In this document: piece by piece, positions 11,442-23,888 of the stretch
How the letters are laid out: every line of letters starts with the position of its first letter
How positions within the stretch are numbered: the first letter of the stretch is position 1
NCBI RefSeq assembly: GCF_009870125.1
Contig: NC_046683.1
Location: 46,763,869 to 46,827,868 of the forward strand
Length of the DNA stretch: 64,000 nucleotides
Reading direction: 5' to 3'
Source: Drosophila pseudoobscura
Taxonomy: Eukaryota; Arthropoda; Insecta; Diptera; Drosophilidae
Translations under genes and position numbers: made by a program
The notes under the pieces: generated by a model
What the model was told of the DNA's origin: nothing
Database searches by the model: none
The model's input: only the letters and a program-made list of their open reading frames with translations

Positions 11442-12936
11442 CCCAAGTTATTTAATATCAATGTGATTTTTGCTGCTTGAAAATGAAAAAAGTGTATTCT
11501 TAAAGAACATTTAAATTTAGTTTTTATGGGCCATAAAACTCTGAAATCACGCATTGCCATCGGCCACGTATCGTGTCCTTTTCTTGTATTTTATTGTTGG
11601 TTGGACATTGATAAGCACCATCTTATCAAAGGCTGCCTGTTATCGTTTATGGCATTCACGAAGCAATTTATTTGCCCACTGCCATTGGACTATTTGCTCA
11701 CGTGCCGCACGTTTTCCAGTGCCTACTTCTGCTCATTGTTCCAATGGCCCCAATGGCACCAAAGGCCTACTCCCTCGGCTCGAGCAAGGCAGTCCCCATG
11801 GCAGTGACTTTCCCATTACTTACCACCGCCAAGGGCTTACCTTGTGTTACCTTGTGTTTGGGGTTTTCCTTTCTTTTGTTTATCTTATCGCGCCGCAATC
11901 GGAGCAGAGCTGAGGTGAGGTATATGTCAGCCCGGTTAATGATTATAATGGACTTTTCAGGTGGTAGTGGTACTCGAAAAGAAATACTGAGTGACGGAGA
12001 GAGATGTTGTGTATTGATTTATATACATATCTCTATACAAATCGTTGAGCAGCTATGGCAACTCAGTAATCAGATAACTACTGATCACTCAATAAATTTG
12101 TTTATGTCATAGCAGAAGCCTTGTGCCTTTTCTCTGATAACTCAATAGAAATAGATTACGGTTCGTTTCGGAAAATCTTAAAAATATCATTAAATATTTG
12201 AGTTTTACGAATAATATATTTTCATGCGTATAGGGGTAATTTGTGAAAAGGATAGTCAAACAGATAATGAACGTGATTTTCGGGGTATTACCCTGCCCAG
12301 AGATGCCCAGAGTGCCATGCAATGCTCCAGATAAAATTGATGTCGGTCGATGTGGCCATCATGGTCAATGTCTACACGAGCACCTATGCCACTACCGGAA
12401 AATGCTAGTGTCGTTCTCCACTTGGCCACCGATGCCAACAACAAAACAAAGCTTTGCCGTGCCCCGTCTTTTCCATCGCGTACTCATCGATAACGCTCAG
12501 GGAGGGCGCGGATCCCCATGCAACCGTCACCCAAATCCACGGGTCACATGTCATTTGTGGGTGTAGAGAGGAGCAGGTTCTCTGGCTGAGATGGTTGACC
12601 AATGGGAACGAGAAAAGGAATCTGAGGAGTGACCATCTCTGTGCCTATTCCGTGTTCAATTTGACTCATGTTGTCGTACAGCTCCCACTTTCCCACTGTT
12701 TTGAGCGATTTTCAATTGGCCCAAACGGCTTCAACTTAGTTATCAAGAGTGTCCACGTTTCACCATCCTTTACTCTAAATAAAAGCAGCATTCGATTCGA
12801 CTTCTGAAACAAAGCGTGTTCTGCCTGTAGTTTACACAGTCCAGAATTCAAAAATAATGTTCAAATTTGTAAGCCAAGCCCCACTCAAACATGATTGTGA
12901 TTTCGTAAATATAAGTAGTTAATTTCCATCTGTAGC

Positions 12937-12979
12937 CCATACCATACCATACCATACCATACCATACCATCCATCCATC
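12937..12979. repeat. (CCATA)n short tandem repeat
   Basis: About seven tandem copies of CCATA, ending in three CCAT copies. Directly visible. Confidence 0.9.
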
Positions 12980-15900
12980 AGAGTGCTGGCTCCGTTCTCG
13001 TGCTGTGTTCAGATTATTAACGCTCGTGTGAGCTTCACGCCATCAAAATCAAATGGGACATCGTGTGTGGTCATGTCTGGGGATCTGAGCTGGGGTGCAC
13101 ACATATCCACATCCACATCCGGGCACCTCGTTATGCCTTTGGCTTGCTGGTGGCAGGCCAAAATCGCTGGAAGAAACGAGGATATCAAATGCGGCTCGGC
13201 TGCATTACCTTCATTCCTGCCACACACACACACACATAAAACACAATTTGTTCCACAACATTGATTTAATCCTTTTTCTTCTGGGCCACGCACACACGAC
13301 ACACGACACAGGAAACAGTACGAAGGACACACAAAGGCTGTCGTGAAGAATTTTCTTAAATTTTCCGCTGGGTTTTTGCGTGGCATTTTCCGGCATCTGG
13401 CTGCGTCCTTTGCATTATCATGAATATTTTGCCTTTTCCTTTTGGCTTTGGCTTGGCCTCCATTTGCGCGTTCGATATACTTCCATTTGCTGATTTGAGG
13501 CACAGCCATTTCCACTTTCCATTTGCCCTCTCTTTTCCGCTTTCCTTGTTCCGTTTTCCGCTCGCTTAATTCTGACTCCAAATTATCTTTTTATGCTGGC
13601 TTGAACCATGGGCACTGCAAGAGTAGTCGAGAATTTTTTGTAGACTTAGCCTGCCTAAATTCAAATGAAGCACGCGAGTACTTGTACTTGTCCTCGTCTT
13701 CACAATAATCCAAGTTGCATTTTACATATGTATAAGTGATTATATGATTACTATGCTTTAAAAAAAAAAATTAAAATCTTCTTTAGAGTGCGAAATTATC
13801 CAATGATGATTAATTCCTGCTCACTCGACCAGCATTCCCTTCGAATTAAATGCTTTTTTGGTAGTTGCAAAACATTTGTAACAATTGTATTATGCTTTAG
13901 GGCATGGAATGGAGTGCAGACCCATGTCCAGATGACTTTCCTTTAGTGGCAATAACATTTTCCTTAAAAATCCGAATAAAAAGGAAAAGAAACAAATTGT
14001 TTTCTTGTTGTTTGTCTGGTTTTTCTTCCCCCCGTTTCTTCTTTGACTTGATGAAAGTTTATCTGCTCCATGGAGATTTCGAGATGAAGCTGGGTTCCAC
14101 GAGAAGCAGCCAGGAAAAATCCGGCGAAAGAAGAGAATAATTGAACGCACTTCACGCAGATGTTGTCGGGACTCTGTTTTATGTCATTGCCTGTGCTCCT
14201 GGCTACGGGTAAGAAGGATATGTTGTGTCCTGTGGCCGCCAGCGGAAATTATAATTTATATTTGGGCCTGCCCTCGACCTTCGTGTAGGGTTTAATACCG
14301 CCAGGTTGTGTTCTCGGGGCAAGTTCTCTTCTTTTACTTTGATTAAAATGCATATTAAATATTTTGCGAGTAAACAAAAAAGAGAAATGTATGAAAAAAC
14401 AGTTCGCATAAAAAATATAATATAAATAATTTCCTGCAACCGGCTGAATTTATTTCCTGCTGTGGGTCTGGCTTCCTTCCGTCCTTGCGATAAGCGATAT
14501 ACAACCCATGCCCATACATATACATTCATATATTGAGCTATGACCCGACCCAATCAGGACCCCGATCCTGGGCTGGGCATGCAAAAAAAAATAGCCAAAC
14601 GAAATTGTCCACCATTCTTTTGGTTTATTTGTGCGGGGCAGGCAGTTCGGATTGGGGACACATGACCTACAGGAAGCTGTAAAGCTTATGAGTTACGAGT
14701 ATCTGGAAAAATGAGGTTTCTTCGGTTGCTCTTGTTTTCACCCCAAATGGGACTTTGTTTTTTTTTATTCCGTGGCAAGGCCTAAGCGTTTATGGCATAG
14801 GGTTTCGCTTTCTGGTATATATTTTCCATTGAATCAAAGCCAAGCCAAGGCTAAAAAGGCTGTTATAAAACGCTTTACACACAATTTTCTTTCCAGTTGC
14901 CAATTACCTGGAAGTGCATTTTTAATTCCATTTTAATGCCGTTAATTTGAACAACAATTTAGTTAATCTCACTTAGCATTCCTTTGGACCTGCAAAATGG
15001 GAAACAACAAGCTAAAAGTGAATAGAATACGTGATCCCAATCCGAATGATAAGCGAGGAAAATATGAAAATGCCAGAATGCAGGAATCCAAGGCGTAGTG
15101 TAGAGGGGGTGGGCAGGCGATGAGAGAATGAGGGAATTCCGTTTCATTTTCCGTGCTCGGACTCGGGCACGAGCTCGGGCAATGGAAATTACATTACAGG
15201 GCCTGGGCTGGGCCAGCGACAGGCGAAGACAAGACGACGTTGACATCCAATATCCTTATTGTTGGCCAACGGAATTTATGGCTAACAAACTCGTTAAGTA
15301 GGCTAAAGTGTGTAGCTTGCAATGGCAACGGCAACGGCAACGGCAACTGCAGAACCAAGAACCGAGAACAGAGAACCATGAACTGGGCAACTGCAACTGA
15401 GTGGAAAATGATCGAGTCAGGGCCGAGTAAACGCAACTTGAAGCTAATGAGGTCATCAACGTCGTCTTCATCCGTATCCACATCCACATCGACATCGACG
15501 TCCACATCCCCGCATCATCGTTATGGTTTCAGAATTGAATTTTGAGTACATCCAAAGTGCGGACAGGTAGGCTGTGATTGAGGTGTTTGATTAATGGACC
15601 CCGTCCGGGCCATAAACCAGACACAGAACTCCGGTTAGCTGGCTTGCACATTGCAATGTGGTTTACCTCGACTAGATCTGATTTCCCTTATAATTACGGA
15701 TGGATAAGTCCAAAAAAGATGGCTCTGAAAGGAGCCAAACACCCAAACGAGAAGGCTTAGGTATATTATGTTCAATGATGTTGTTCTAACATAATTCAAA
15801 ATATGCGAAGAATTTTGCAAAAGGTTAAATTGCTTGAACGTAAGGCTGTGTACCCTGAAAATATTATTATTCTCTTGTTTATGATTTGACTTTAAAGGCA

Positions 15901-17336
15901 GCCCCCGTGTGCACCGGCAACTTGAACAGGAACAGGATGTGCAAATAAATTGGTTTCTACCATAATGGCATAAAACCATTAGATGCTGGCCGGGTCGACT
16001 GTCGACATAGAAGGGTGTTCTACCCCGCTCCATCTCTCCCCGCGCTACCCTCTCTACGGCCGCCAGCAACCCACAACCAGCCTGTGTGCATGAATTTGAA
16101 TATGTGTGAATATTTATGTACGCATACACTTGCAAGATCTCATAACCCTACTCGCACTCGTAAAAAGAAACGATAATGTTGGACCCTTACTGCTGTCGTC
16201 GTCGTCGTCGTGGTCCCCAGGTGAGATCAAAGGGGTTCCGTTTCCCATTTTCCTTGTCTGGCACATGAAATTGTATGAATTTGTTTAACGTGTGATGTTA
16301 ATTAGACATTCCAAAAAAGAATGCAAATCACACATATTAAAGATTCATGACAAACTCCAAGGTTAATGGGGATGCCAGAAGGTCAAGTTTTGTTATCGTC
16401 GTGTATCCAACAACATAAAACGGGCTTCGGCTCAAGTGGAAAAGTGCCAGCATAAAATGACAGCCGGAAAAATTATTGTTGGCAATCAAGTCGGGCGTGG
16501 GGTGGAGTGGGGGCCATAACGAGCGGATGAAACGGAGACTGCTAAAATATGCAACAAGCCACAAGACAAGACAAGAGACAACAACTGCCATGCAAATGGG
16601 TTGGCACACAGTTGCCACGCCCTTTGCTGGAGATGCAGCCTCAACTTTTTATCATCTCACAGCCCGCCCCGGACTGCCAGCTTTTGCCACAATTGGCATG
16701 TTGGTGTGCGGTTGCACGTTGCAGGTTGCAGGCTGCCAGGGGCCTCTGCCAAGCGCCGCATGTGAGACCACAAAAATGCGGTGAAAAGATTATCCAAAGC
16801 GAGCGTGCTGCAAGACGTCGAAACGAGCAGTTAAGCGGTAACAGCCCAGGACTTGGAAAAGCAGACAGGGGATCCGACTTGTGCATGCAAGCTAAATTGT
16901 TAGTATTCGGTTTTATTATGGAATACGGTATACATACATATGTACGTACTCATAAAAGTAGATAAAAGTCTGATAGGTGCTCACAGAAAAGAGTTACATA
17001 TTTGGGAACATATTCATTTTAATTTTCATTCGCCTTTCATTCATTTTATAAGTATACACCGAAATTCATACAACTCAAGAGAATAGATTTAGTGGAATAT
17101 TTTGATTTTATTTGGATATAATCACGCAGAAAATTATTCAAACGACTGTAATTGATTTGTTTGTTTCTGGCAAACTGATTACCCCAAAAATGCTCCCCAA
17201 TGAAATGCCATTCCATCTGCTTATTTGTTGGGAGTTTTAATGGCAGGCCCCAAAATGATTTTCGCTTCACAGTTCAATGAACTGATCCAACCGGGTGGGT
17301 GTGGGTAGGGAAAAGATTTTGGGAGAGGGACCGCTG

Positions 17337-17370
17337 CTGGTGCCGGTGCCGGTGCCGGTGCCGGGGCCGG
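17337..17370. repeat. (GGTGCC)n short tandem repeat
   Basis: Tandem hexamers GGTGCC, drifting to GGGGCC at the end. Directly visible. Confidence 0.85.
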
Positions 17371-19149
17371 GACCTGGAACCTTGGATCTGGGACACTTCA
17401 AGTGTAAATTTGATGGCCTCAAGCTGAAGGCGCTCGTACAAGTGCAATCAATGATAAATCTTTACGCACTCGGCAACAATACCATACAATACTCGTATTC
17501 GTCCACAAAGTAAATATAGGCCAAGCCACATATACGATTGTGTATGTATAGGAAAACAATAAATAAATCTATATATTGTTGAAGGCTGCTGTTCACCCTC
17601 CAATTTTATCGCATGTTGGAATCGATGTTGGAAATCAATTGAATTGAAACGCTTACAATGGGAGAATGGATACGTTTGCTCAGTCAATCACTGCACTAGG
17701 ATATGGGAAGTTCCATGCGAAAGCCCATTCTGGGGGGGGGCGGTCCTACAATGGCGGTCATTATGGCCCTTAAAGCAAGCGTATGACCCTGACAGTGACT
17801 GGGACTAGGACTCCAAGTACGACTCCTTTTGGGAGTCCCTTTCCAACAGCTTATCGCCATGCTGACAAATTGCAGGCCAGACAAGGACGTCTGATGCCGC
17901 CAAATCCCCACTGGAGCCGACTTAAATTCTCAATGAAGTCACAGTGAAATATAAAATCCCCAGAAGCATAAAAGGAAAAATGTATTTCAATCTATTTTGG
18001 CACAGTCTATAGGTGCCGAATGCTGCCCAAAAGATTTATGGCCTCGCTCTTGTTAAATGCTCTGTCAGACACAGAGCGATGAGAGCGAAAGGGTTCCACG
18101 GTGCGAAAGGATATGTATTTTATAAAGCAGTCTTGAAGCAACAGTTGAATAATACTTTGCGCGAATCGAAGATACATATGCTCTGTGTATGTTCCAGGTG
18201 GAAGGCAGTATTTACGTATTTAATTGGTACATATATAACTTGGCCGAAATCGAGAACCTTGCCTTTTAATCAAATTGGCATTAATATGCCAGTAATTCTG
18301 TAAAACTGTAATGAACAGCAGAAATGTTATAGAGTGCCATTCATCTGCTTTATTTGGGGAGTCGTCAAGCCCCAAGCCAGCCCCTTGGCAAACACGGGAT
18401 CTCACTAATAATGAGTATGTGACAAGAATATAAATTTATATTACAGCGACTGAGAGTAAAAATATGGCCATGGCCACGCCCCAGACCTGGCTGGGCTCCT
18501 CTGAGCTAGTCTGGAGCGAAAGTATAAAAAGCCAGCAGCCGGGAGCCGGTAGCCAGGAGCCAAGAGCCACAGCAACTCTGACTCTAATATGACATTTATA
18601 AGTGCTGGGCGACGGATGGGCGACGCGACGCGACGTTGCATGTATGATGATGACGAGAAACGAGAATTACAAAGTGCATTTTTCATCATTCTCCCAAAAG
18701 GAGAACTTGCGAAACTCATATCGTGCCTCGTGCTTCGTTCAGCTTTCGAGTATGCGACATTTTCGACACACGATTTGAGTGCTTTTGAGCTGCAGGAATT
18801 CGTTGTTAACAAAAGAGGTTCTCAGGTTGATTAGATAGTTGAACTGAGCCTAGGAAATTACTTAAAGCCTTAGCTAAAATGAGCTCGAATGTATCTTCTT
18901 TCTTCCTGCCAAGTTATTCATAGAGATCTACGCTCAACTAAAGAGCTTCGAAATTAAGTAATCAGACAATTTGGGATGTCTGACAGAGTTCAATTATTGA
19001 ATCCAATTTATCGTGGAAATGTCAGTGGCTTGCACTACATCATTGATGCTTACAGCTAAGCCGTCCAGATTGGTAAGTTTCTAGTTTGCCATCGCCTGGG
19101 GATATCCTTTCATTCATAGGTAAAAGGTAATTTTAGTCCTAATAATGTA

Positions 19150-19560
19150 CAATATACAGATGATTAGTGCTTGTAACACTTAGCTCTTTGTGCTCATCCA
19201 AATTGAAGAACTTCTTGCGAACTTCTGCTCCGCCAAGTTCTGATTTCAAAATTCTTAACGAAGGACCGTGCACAGTAAAAGCAACGCACTGGCCAAGCAT
19301 CCTCACTGGAATAGGCCCTGATCAAGCCCGGAAGTGGATCAGGTGACCGCTTTCTTGCACTGGACTATGTGGAGAAAAAGCTTCCATTCATCCATAATGG
19401 GATCCAGTCTAAGACGAACACCGCCTCGTCCGGCCACCAATCCGTATCGTACTCAGTACTGATATCTTCGGCAATTGAAACCAATTTAAAAGATCATTCA
19501 TTTCAAGAGGTAAAGCTATTCGCGGCTACTTTTTATTATTATTAGTTTTTTTAATTAGCT
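19150..19560. other. coding-like but broken sequence, identity unknown
   Basis: GC-richer than the surroundings, with several long stop-poor frames that never join into one gene. On plus, one frame reads about 70 codons without a stop from near 19315 and includes DRFLALDYVEKKLPF; a different plus frame runs open about 54 codons just before it. A minus frame is also open apart from one TAG. This looks like a decayed gene or transposon fragment whose strand and frame I cannot settle. I do not recognise the protein. Confidence 0.25.
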
Positions 19561-19707
19561 TGAGTATTTTTAATTAGTTAGATCTAGACGCAGCAGTACA
19601 AGCTGGAAACTTCTGCCAAATTTACGGCTTAAAATGCGGACCAGTTATTCAGTTCTCTTTCATTTGAACATTTCTGGAAATTATGGATTGGAAATAATTT
19701 AATTTAT

Positions 19708-20950
19708 CTACGCTTTAGACGAACTAACAACCTCTGCAGTAATTGTTTGTTTATGTGACGGCATTGGAATCTCAAGCTTTAGGGGTATTTTTTTACCCCG
19801 ACTCAATTTCATGGCATTGCTGAAAAAGTCATTATTTATATTTCCCGCTGCGAGTCTCAGCAACTTCAACTTCTCGCAATTGGCAATAATTCCCAGCAGG
19901 GCGTCCGAGATGTCCAATGGGCTGGTCATCCACAGGCAGAGCTCCTCCAGCCGCGAGAGTCGGGCGAGCATAACCACACACTGAACCGTCGAGCAGAAGC
20001 ATTTCAAGTGCACTAAGCTTTGTAGTCGAATCAGCTGACGGGTTTCTGGCAGACTGATACTTCCCCCATCGATGTCTAGGTGCAGTAGCTGGGGTCTGTC
20101 AGCGAGGGAGGTGAGCAGGGGCTCAAAGGAGTCCGCTCTTCTTATGCCAAAATGCGTCAGCTGCCGCAGTTTGGGGAGCCGCGCTAGGGCCTTGTAGGCT
20201 GAGGATTCCGCTGTCATGCCAAACTTGAATACCTCCAGATTTTTGCAGTGAGGAACAATGTCGCACAAGTTGCTTTGTACACAGCCATAGCCGAGATGCA
20301 GACTGTGAAGTCTGGAGTTGGATTTGCAGCATTTGACCAGAGTAGCTGACGCAATCTGTGGTACGTGCAAGTGAAGTTCTTCAAGGTGCTGCAGCTCGCC
20401 CAGACGTTGTACGCTGCAGTCTGGAAGATCATGGAGAGCGTTCTGAGAAAGTTATGACGTACATACATATAAAATAAATATACTTACCAAATATTGAATG
20501 AATTTTCAATCTTCTCAGATCTTTCAGCTGTCTTACTGCGGTTAGAATTTGATCGACGGGCCTCGCAATGATTGTGACGAGTATTTTAAGCTGCTTCACA
20601 TTTAAATGCTCCAACTGGTGCATTCCCGCCAATGTGGAGCAGAGTATGTCGAAGAAAACGGTCGGAGTATTACAACTATATTTGTTGGTGATAATCGACA
20701 TGTCAAAATTATGCAGATCTATGGTGAAGTTTTGCACCACCTCGCGGCAAATAGAAAGCTGTATCAGCTCCTCCCTAGAACTATTCTCATCGATCGTATA
20801 TTCGCGGAACCGTTTGCCACATTGACTAACAAATATTTGACGAAATCTAAGACAAACTTGGGCCAATCTTAGGCAATCTTGCGACGGCAAAAAGTCGAAG
20901 ATGTAATTGAGACAGTCATCGTAGAGCTCCAGTATATTGGAGGCACCCAT
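19708..20950 (-). CDS. F-box / leucine-rich-repeat protein (two exons)
   Basis: Exon 1 is 20950-20488, exon 2 is 20420-19708, and the 67-nt intron (20487-20421) runs from GTAAGT to TTCCAG. The intron is phase 1 and yields a 391-residue protein. An earlier acceptor-like CAG at 20443 was not used because it leads to a stop four codons later. Residues about 6-45 form an F-box (ILELYDDCLNYIFDFLP, then LAQVCLRFRQIF). The rest is a run of irregular leucine-rich repeats, for example LGELQHLEELHL and CEKLKLLRLAAG. F-box proteins bind Skp1 and present targets to SCF ubiquitin ligases in cytosol or nucleus; here the LRR part would choose the target, which is unknown. It is the only intact member of the left cluster and resembles the plus-strand copy at 27413 more than the other two. 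The assignment to the family is firm, the substrate and the fly orthologue are not. Confidence 0.82.
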
Positions 20951-21461
20951 TTCGGAAGCGATCGTTGCAGAACTGACAGTAAAATTAACTTTGCATTCAG
21001 AAATGTTCTTTGGCCACGTCTGAACTTAAAAATATGACTAATATTGTGAAATATTCTCACGCTAAGAGGCCGGCTTGACGTGTACCATATACATATGTAT
21101 TATGGAACTGACCTATCTTAAAGTTTTCAAACAAAAACAGCTGATTCGCGACTGGAAAGCTTTTTACTTGGGGGGTGTGTGTGGTAGTCGATGAAAAAGC
21201 TTTGCAAGCTTGCAATTTTAATATCAAATAGTTATAAAATGTTCGAAATTACAACCTAAACAATTTATTAGATGGTGTTTCCGTTATTTTGTTAATCGGA
21301 CATTTGTAATTTGTATTCAGATATAAACAATTTAAATTGACGATCGAGTGCCCTGAAGATCCCCCGAAGGTAAATCTACTTCGTAGTGATCCAAAATTGT
21401 CTCAGCTCCTCTTTGAGTGATCACTGTGAAGTATATTCATCTTATGCAGGGGGTCTATCTG
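20951..21461. other. intergenic, 5' flank of the F-box gene
   Basis: About 510 bases between the F-box gene start and the 3' end of the orphan gene. It must hold the F-box gene promoter, but I see no clear TATA or initiator. One palindromic ATACATATGTAT occurs near 21090. Confidence 0.4.
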
Positions 21462-22004
21462 TTAACGGAGACGACTGGCTGTTCCTTGACTTCCGTTGTT
21501 GCCTCTATCCAGGTAAAAGAGTTTGCGAATGACATCGAATGGTGGAGGAGTGCCTGTGATGCCCTGCTTCTTCAGCATTTCTCGAGTGATGCTGCACTGT
21601 CGACTAGGCTGGATTTTGGGGGCGACTCTCCTCGATATCTCCTTCTTTTGAGGAACTGACTTCTCCAAGGGAACTTGTTGAATGACCTTTTTGCCTTGGA
21701 TTTGAGGTGACTGTTCGCTTTTGATGCTGATGGTCTTCTTCTTTTTCTGGCTTACCACACGATTGGGCAGAGAACGCGAGGGCACAGCTGTCTTCTGTCG
21801 GACAGGAAAATCTTGCCTTGGTGGCTCCTTTCCTACAAGCGGATTCTTGGGATCGAGCACAACGTTTTTGAAGACGACGTCATTGTTGAGTAAGACGGGC
21901 ATAAACAGCTGCGGTTCCATGCCCGGATACTCAACCAAGACAGCGTTCTGGCCCAACATGAGCTTCATAGAGAATTTGGATGGTTTGTTTGGTTTGTAGT
22001 ACAT
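21462..22004 (-). CDS. small basic protein of unknown function (180 residues)
   Basis: Single open frame beginning with ATG (MYYKPNKPSKFSMKLMLGQN). I do not recognise the family. The N-terminal 60 residues look folded, with alternating hydrophobic positions (AVLVEYPGMEPQLFMPVLL, then VVFKNVVLDPKNPL). The middle, about residues 60-140, is rich in Lys, Arg, Pro and Gln, including KKKK, and is probably disordered and positively charged. The C-terminus has a short possibly helical segment (FDVIRKLFYLD). There is no signal peptide or membrane segment. It sits between two F-box genes on the same strand, about 350 bases downstream of the broken copy. The charge pattern would suit a nucleic-acid-binding or chromatin role, but that is a guess. 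It could also be a chance frame, though its length and the protein-like ends speak against that. Confidence 0.5.
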   Translation of the reverse strand: MYYKPNKPSKFSMKLMLGQNAVLVEYPGMEPQLFMPVLLNNDVVFKNVVLDPKNPLVGKEPPRQDFPVRQKTAVPSRSLPNRVVSQKKKKTISIKSEQSPQIQGKKVIQQVPLEKSVPQKKEISRRVAPKIQPSRQCSITREMLKKQGITGTPPPFDVIRKLFYLDRGNNGSQGTASRLR

Positions 22005-22201
22005 GATTTCGAATAAAATGTATAATAATTTTGATTCTAGAGGCCTGGGTCACTACTCCTGGAGAGGCAAGTGTTCACTCAAGGGATGAATTTTCGACTT
22101 AGCTTGGCTCGTCGCAGCGTTGGGACCGGATTCACATCAAGCGCGAGAATTGTAAAAGTTCGCTGGCTGCAAAGTGTTTCATGGAAACATAGGCGCAGGA
22201 A

Positions 22202-22384
22202 ATGTGGGGCAGAAATATCTCGGACTCGTTGCCTTTCGACTACACGAGCACCACTTTTCCGTTAATCATCTCCGATCAGCTTGAGGGCGAGTTGTGGACC
22301 ATCTCCCACATTTTCGCCTCCTGCAAAAGATGCAACCAGCCGTTGCCGTTGTTAGCTTTGATTGAACTGGCCGGGAATCAGTGA
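22202..22384 (+). other. short open frame with coding-like base use, function unknown
   Basis: Sixty codons (MWGRNISDSLPFDYTSTTFP onward) with mostly G or C at third positions, unlike random frames in this AT-rich region. It ends with CKRCNQPLPLLAL. It overlaps tail to tail, by about 33 bases, with the end of the minus-strand F-box pseudogene. A string resembling a splice acceptor (GCGCAG) lies just before it, so it could be a last exon or a gene relic. No upstream exon was found. Confidence 0.25.
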
Positions 22385-23888
22385 AGCTATACAAATGCTG
22401 ACGCTGACGACCATCTTGTTTTTAGCGTCGAAGCTCACGTGATATCCAAAAATTAAAATACGGTTATTTTCAACTCCGAACTTGGAGCGTGACAGCATTT
22501 GCTTGAGATACGAAAAATGGCCAATAAGTGTAATCGCCTGTTTATCAGCATGATCCAGAAAATCCTTTTGTGAGTTTGTTAGTGATAAATCGTTAACAGA
22601 TCTCTTCACTGGTTGATCAGCCTCTAGGCTATGCAAAGAATTGCAAATATCAGATGGTATATGAATTTTGGAGCTGATGTCTGGAGCTCGCAGTTCTTTG
22701 AGCTGCACCAAATAAATGCGAAATCGTAAAAATCTTAATGAACTAATTTTAGCTATGTATGTCATTTGCTCGCAGTCGATGTCGAAGTCATAGCGTCCCA
22801 GGTCCAATTTCTGAAGAGTTTGGTTCTCTCTAGAAGCGAGACCTTGGAATAGGTTTCTCAATGCACCACTTGCTTGGCTTCCATCTATGCAAATCCCTCG
22901 CAAATTGTGCAGCTTTGATACAAAGCCATAAAGGACTGAAGAGCAGGCATGGTTGTCGATAAATAAGTCAAGCCTCTTCGATTTCTTATCAACAAGACTA
23001 AACTTAATATGGTCGGGAGCCTCATCAGGCTCCAGTTGAGTGCGCGAGGTAAGGAGATCCAAATATTGCGGTTCGATGAATTGACAATACAAATTCTGCA
23101 AAGATCGAACTGTGGCCAGTTCATTGATTTCATCAAAATGTATCTTAGCTTCGTGGATAGATAATCCCTCCAACCCCTTCGACATTTTGGTGGCCAATGA
23201 GTTGAACAGTGGTGCTAATGAACCGACTCGGTGCTGTCCATATAGTCTTTGAGCATTAGGCGCTGAAGGGGACGGACAGACAGACAGGGCTCAATCGACT
23301 CGGCTATTGATGCTGATCAAGAATATATATACTTTATAGGGTCGGAAACGATTCCTTCTGGACGTTACACACATCCACTTTTACCACAAATCTAATATGT
23401 ATACCCCAATACTCATTTTGAGTATCGGGTATAATAACAAAATGTACGTATATAGAATTAGAAGTTTCTTACGATTCATTTTAATCTCTGGTTTTCTCAA
23501 GGTGCTATTATGTTGAAGAGCTCTCATCGTCCACAAGATGGAGCTTAGTATTATGCTTTAGGGCATTGGCGAAGAGATTGCAGTATGCTTCCTTTTCTGT
23601 TTTGGTAGACTTCTTGATTCGATTGTAATATATTGGGAATAAAATATAAGCACTTGTGCGATTAATATGAAATGTTGAAACGATTTCGAGTCGCTTAAAC
23701 AGATTAAGGCTCCAGTCCAAAAAGGCTGCAGCGAAACGATAGCTGCAGATTACAAATTGAATAAGATCTGCGTATCGAATGTTGTCCTCTGTCACCCTTC
23801 TTCCATTTAGTTCACAATTAAGTTTTATCTGCTCGAATATTGCGTACAGGCAATCATCGTTAAGATCTAGTTTGGACATTTCACTCAT
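22352..23888 (-). pseudogene. F-box / LRR paralogue, probably inactivated by a frameshift in exon 1
   Basis: Exon 1 starts with ATG at 23888 and encodes an F-box of the 38035 type (LDLNDDCLYAIFEQI, then IQFVICSYRFAAAFLDWS). The reading frame hits a stop at 23508 after KLHLVDDESSST. A neighbouring frame stays open from there to a good donor at 23472 (GTAAGA). The acceptor AG at 23216-23215 then restores the frame of a long LRR exon, 23214-22352, which has repeats such as FVSKLHNLRGICIDG and NQTLQKLDLGRYDF. Using these sites the intron is 258 nt, and without the 191-base INE-1 fragment inside it would be 67 nt, exactly like its paralogues. So the gene structure is clear and only a small indel, perhaps with some lost codons, breaks exon 1. 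A sequencing error could give the same picture, in which case the gene would be functional. No ATG begins the LRR exon naturally except an internal one at 23185. Confidence 0.6.
23243..23433 (-). mobile_element. INE-1-like fragment inside an F-box gene intron
   Basis: Left-end fragment in minus orientation, ending with AGTATCGGGTATA at 23433. It shares the GCTGATCAAGAATATATA block and the preceding 'gacagggctcaatcgactcgg'-type segment with the copy at 44943-45500. It lacks the right half and hairpin. The insertion fills most of the intron of the surrounding gene. Confidence 0.75.

Larger units (their letters stand above)
11450..19150. other. noncoding stretch between nuclease gene and F-box cluster
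   Basis: No gene that I can support. The stretch holds tandem CCATA copies (12937-12979), short CA runs near 13218-13238, GGCAAC repeats near 15330-15350, ATCCACATCGAC-type repeats near 15475-15510, a short GTC run near 16195-16212, a GGTGCC array (17337-17370), and an eight-G run near 17731. The longer open frames lie over repetitive or purine-rich DNA and show no domain. Confidence 0.5.

Noticed and set aside
13009..13581. 190-codon minus frame
   Set aside because: It starts at a non-ATG codon and includes a Cys-Val run encoded by the CA repeat; the Lys/Arg-rich start comes from a purine tract.
20421..20487. CAG at 20443 as acceptor of the F-box gene intron
   Set aside because: It would give a 45-nt intron and a stop four codons later; the acceptor at 20421 gives 67 nt and keeps the LRR frame.
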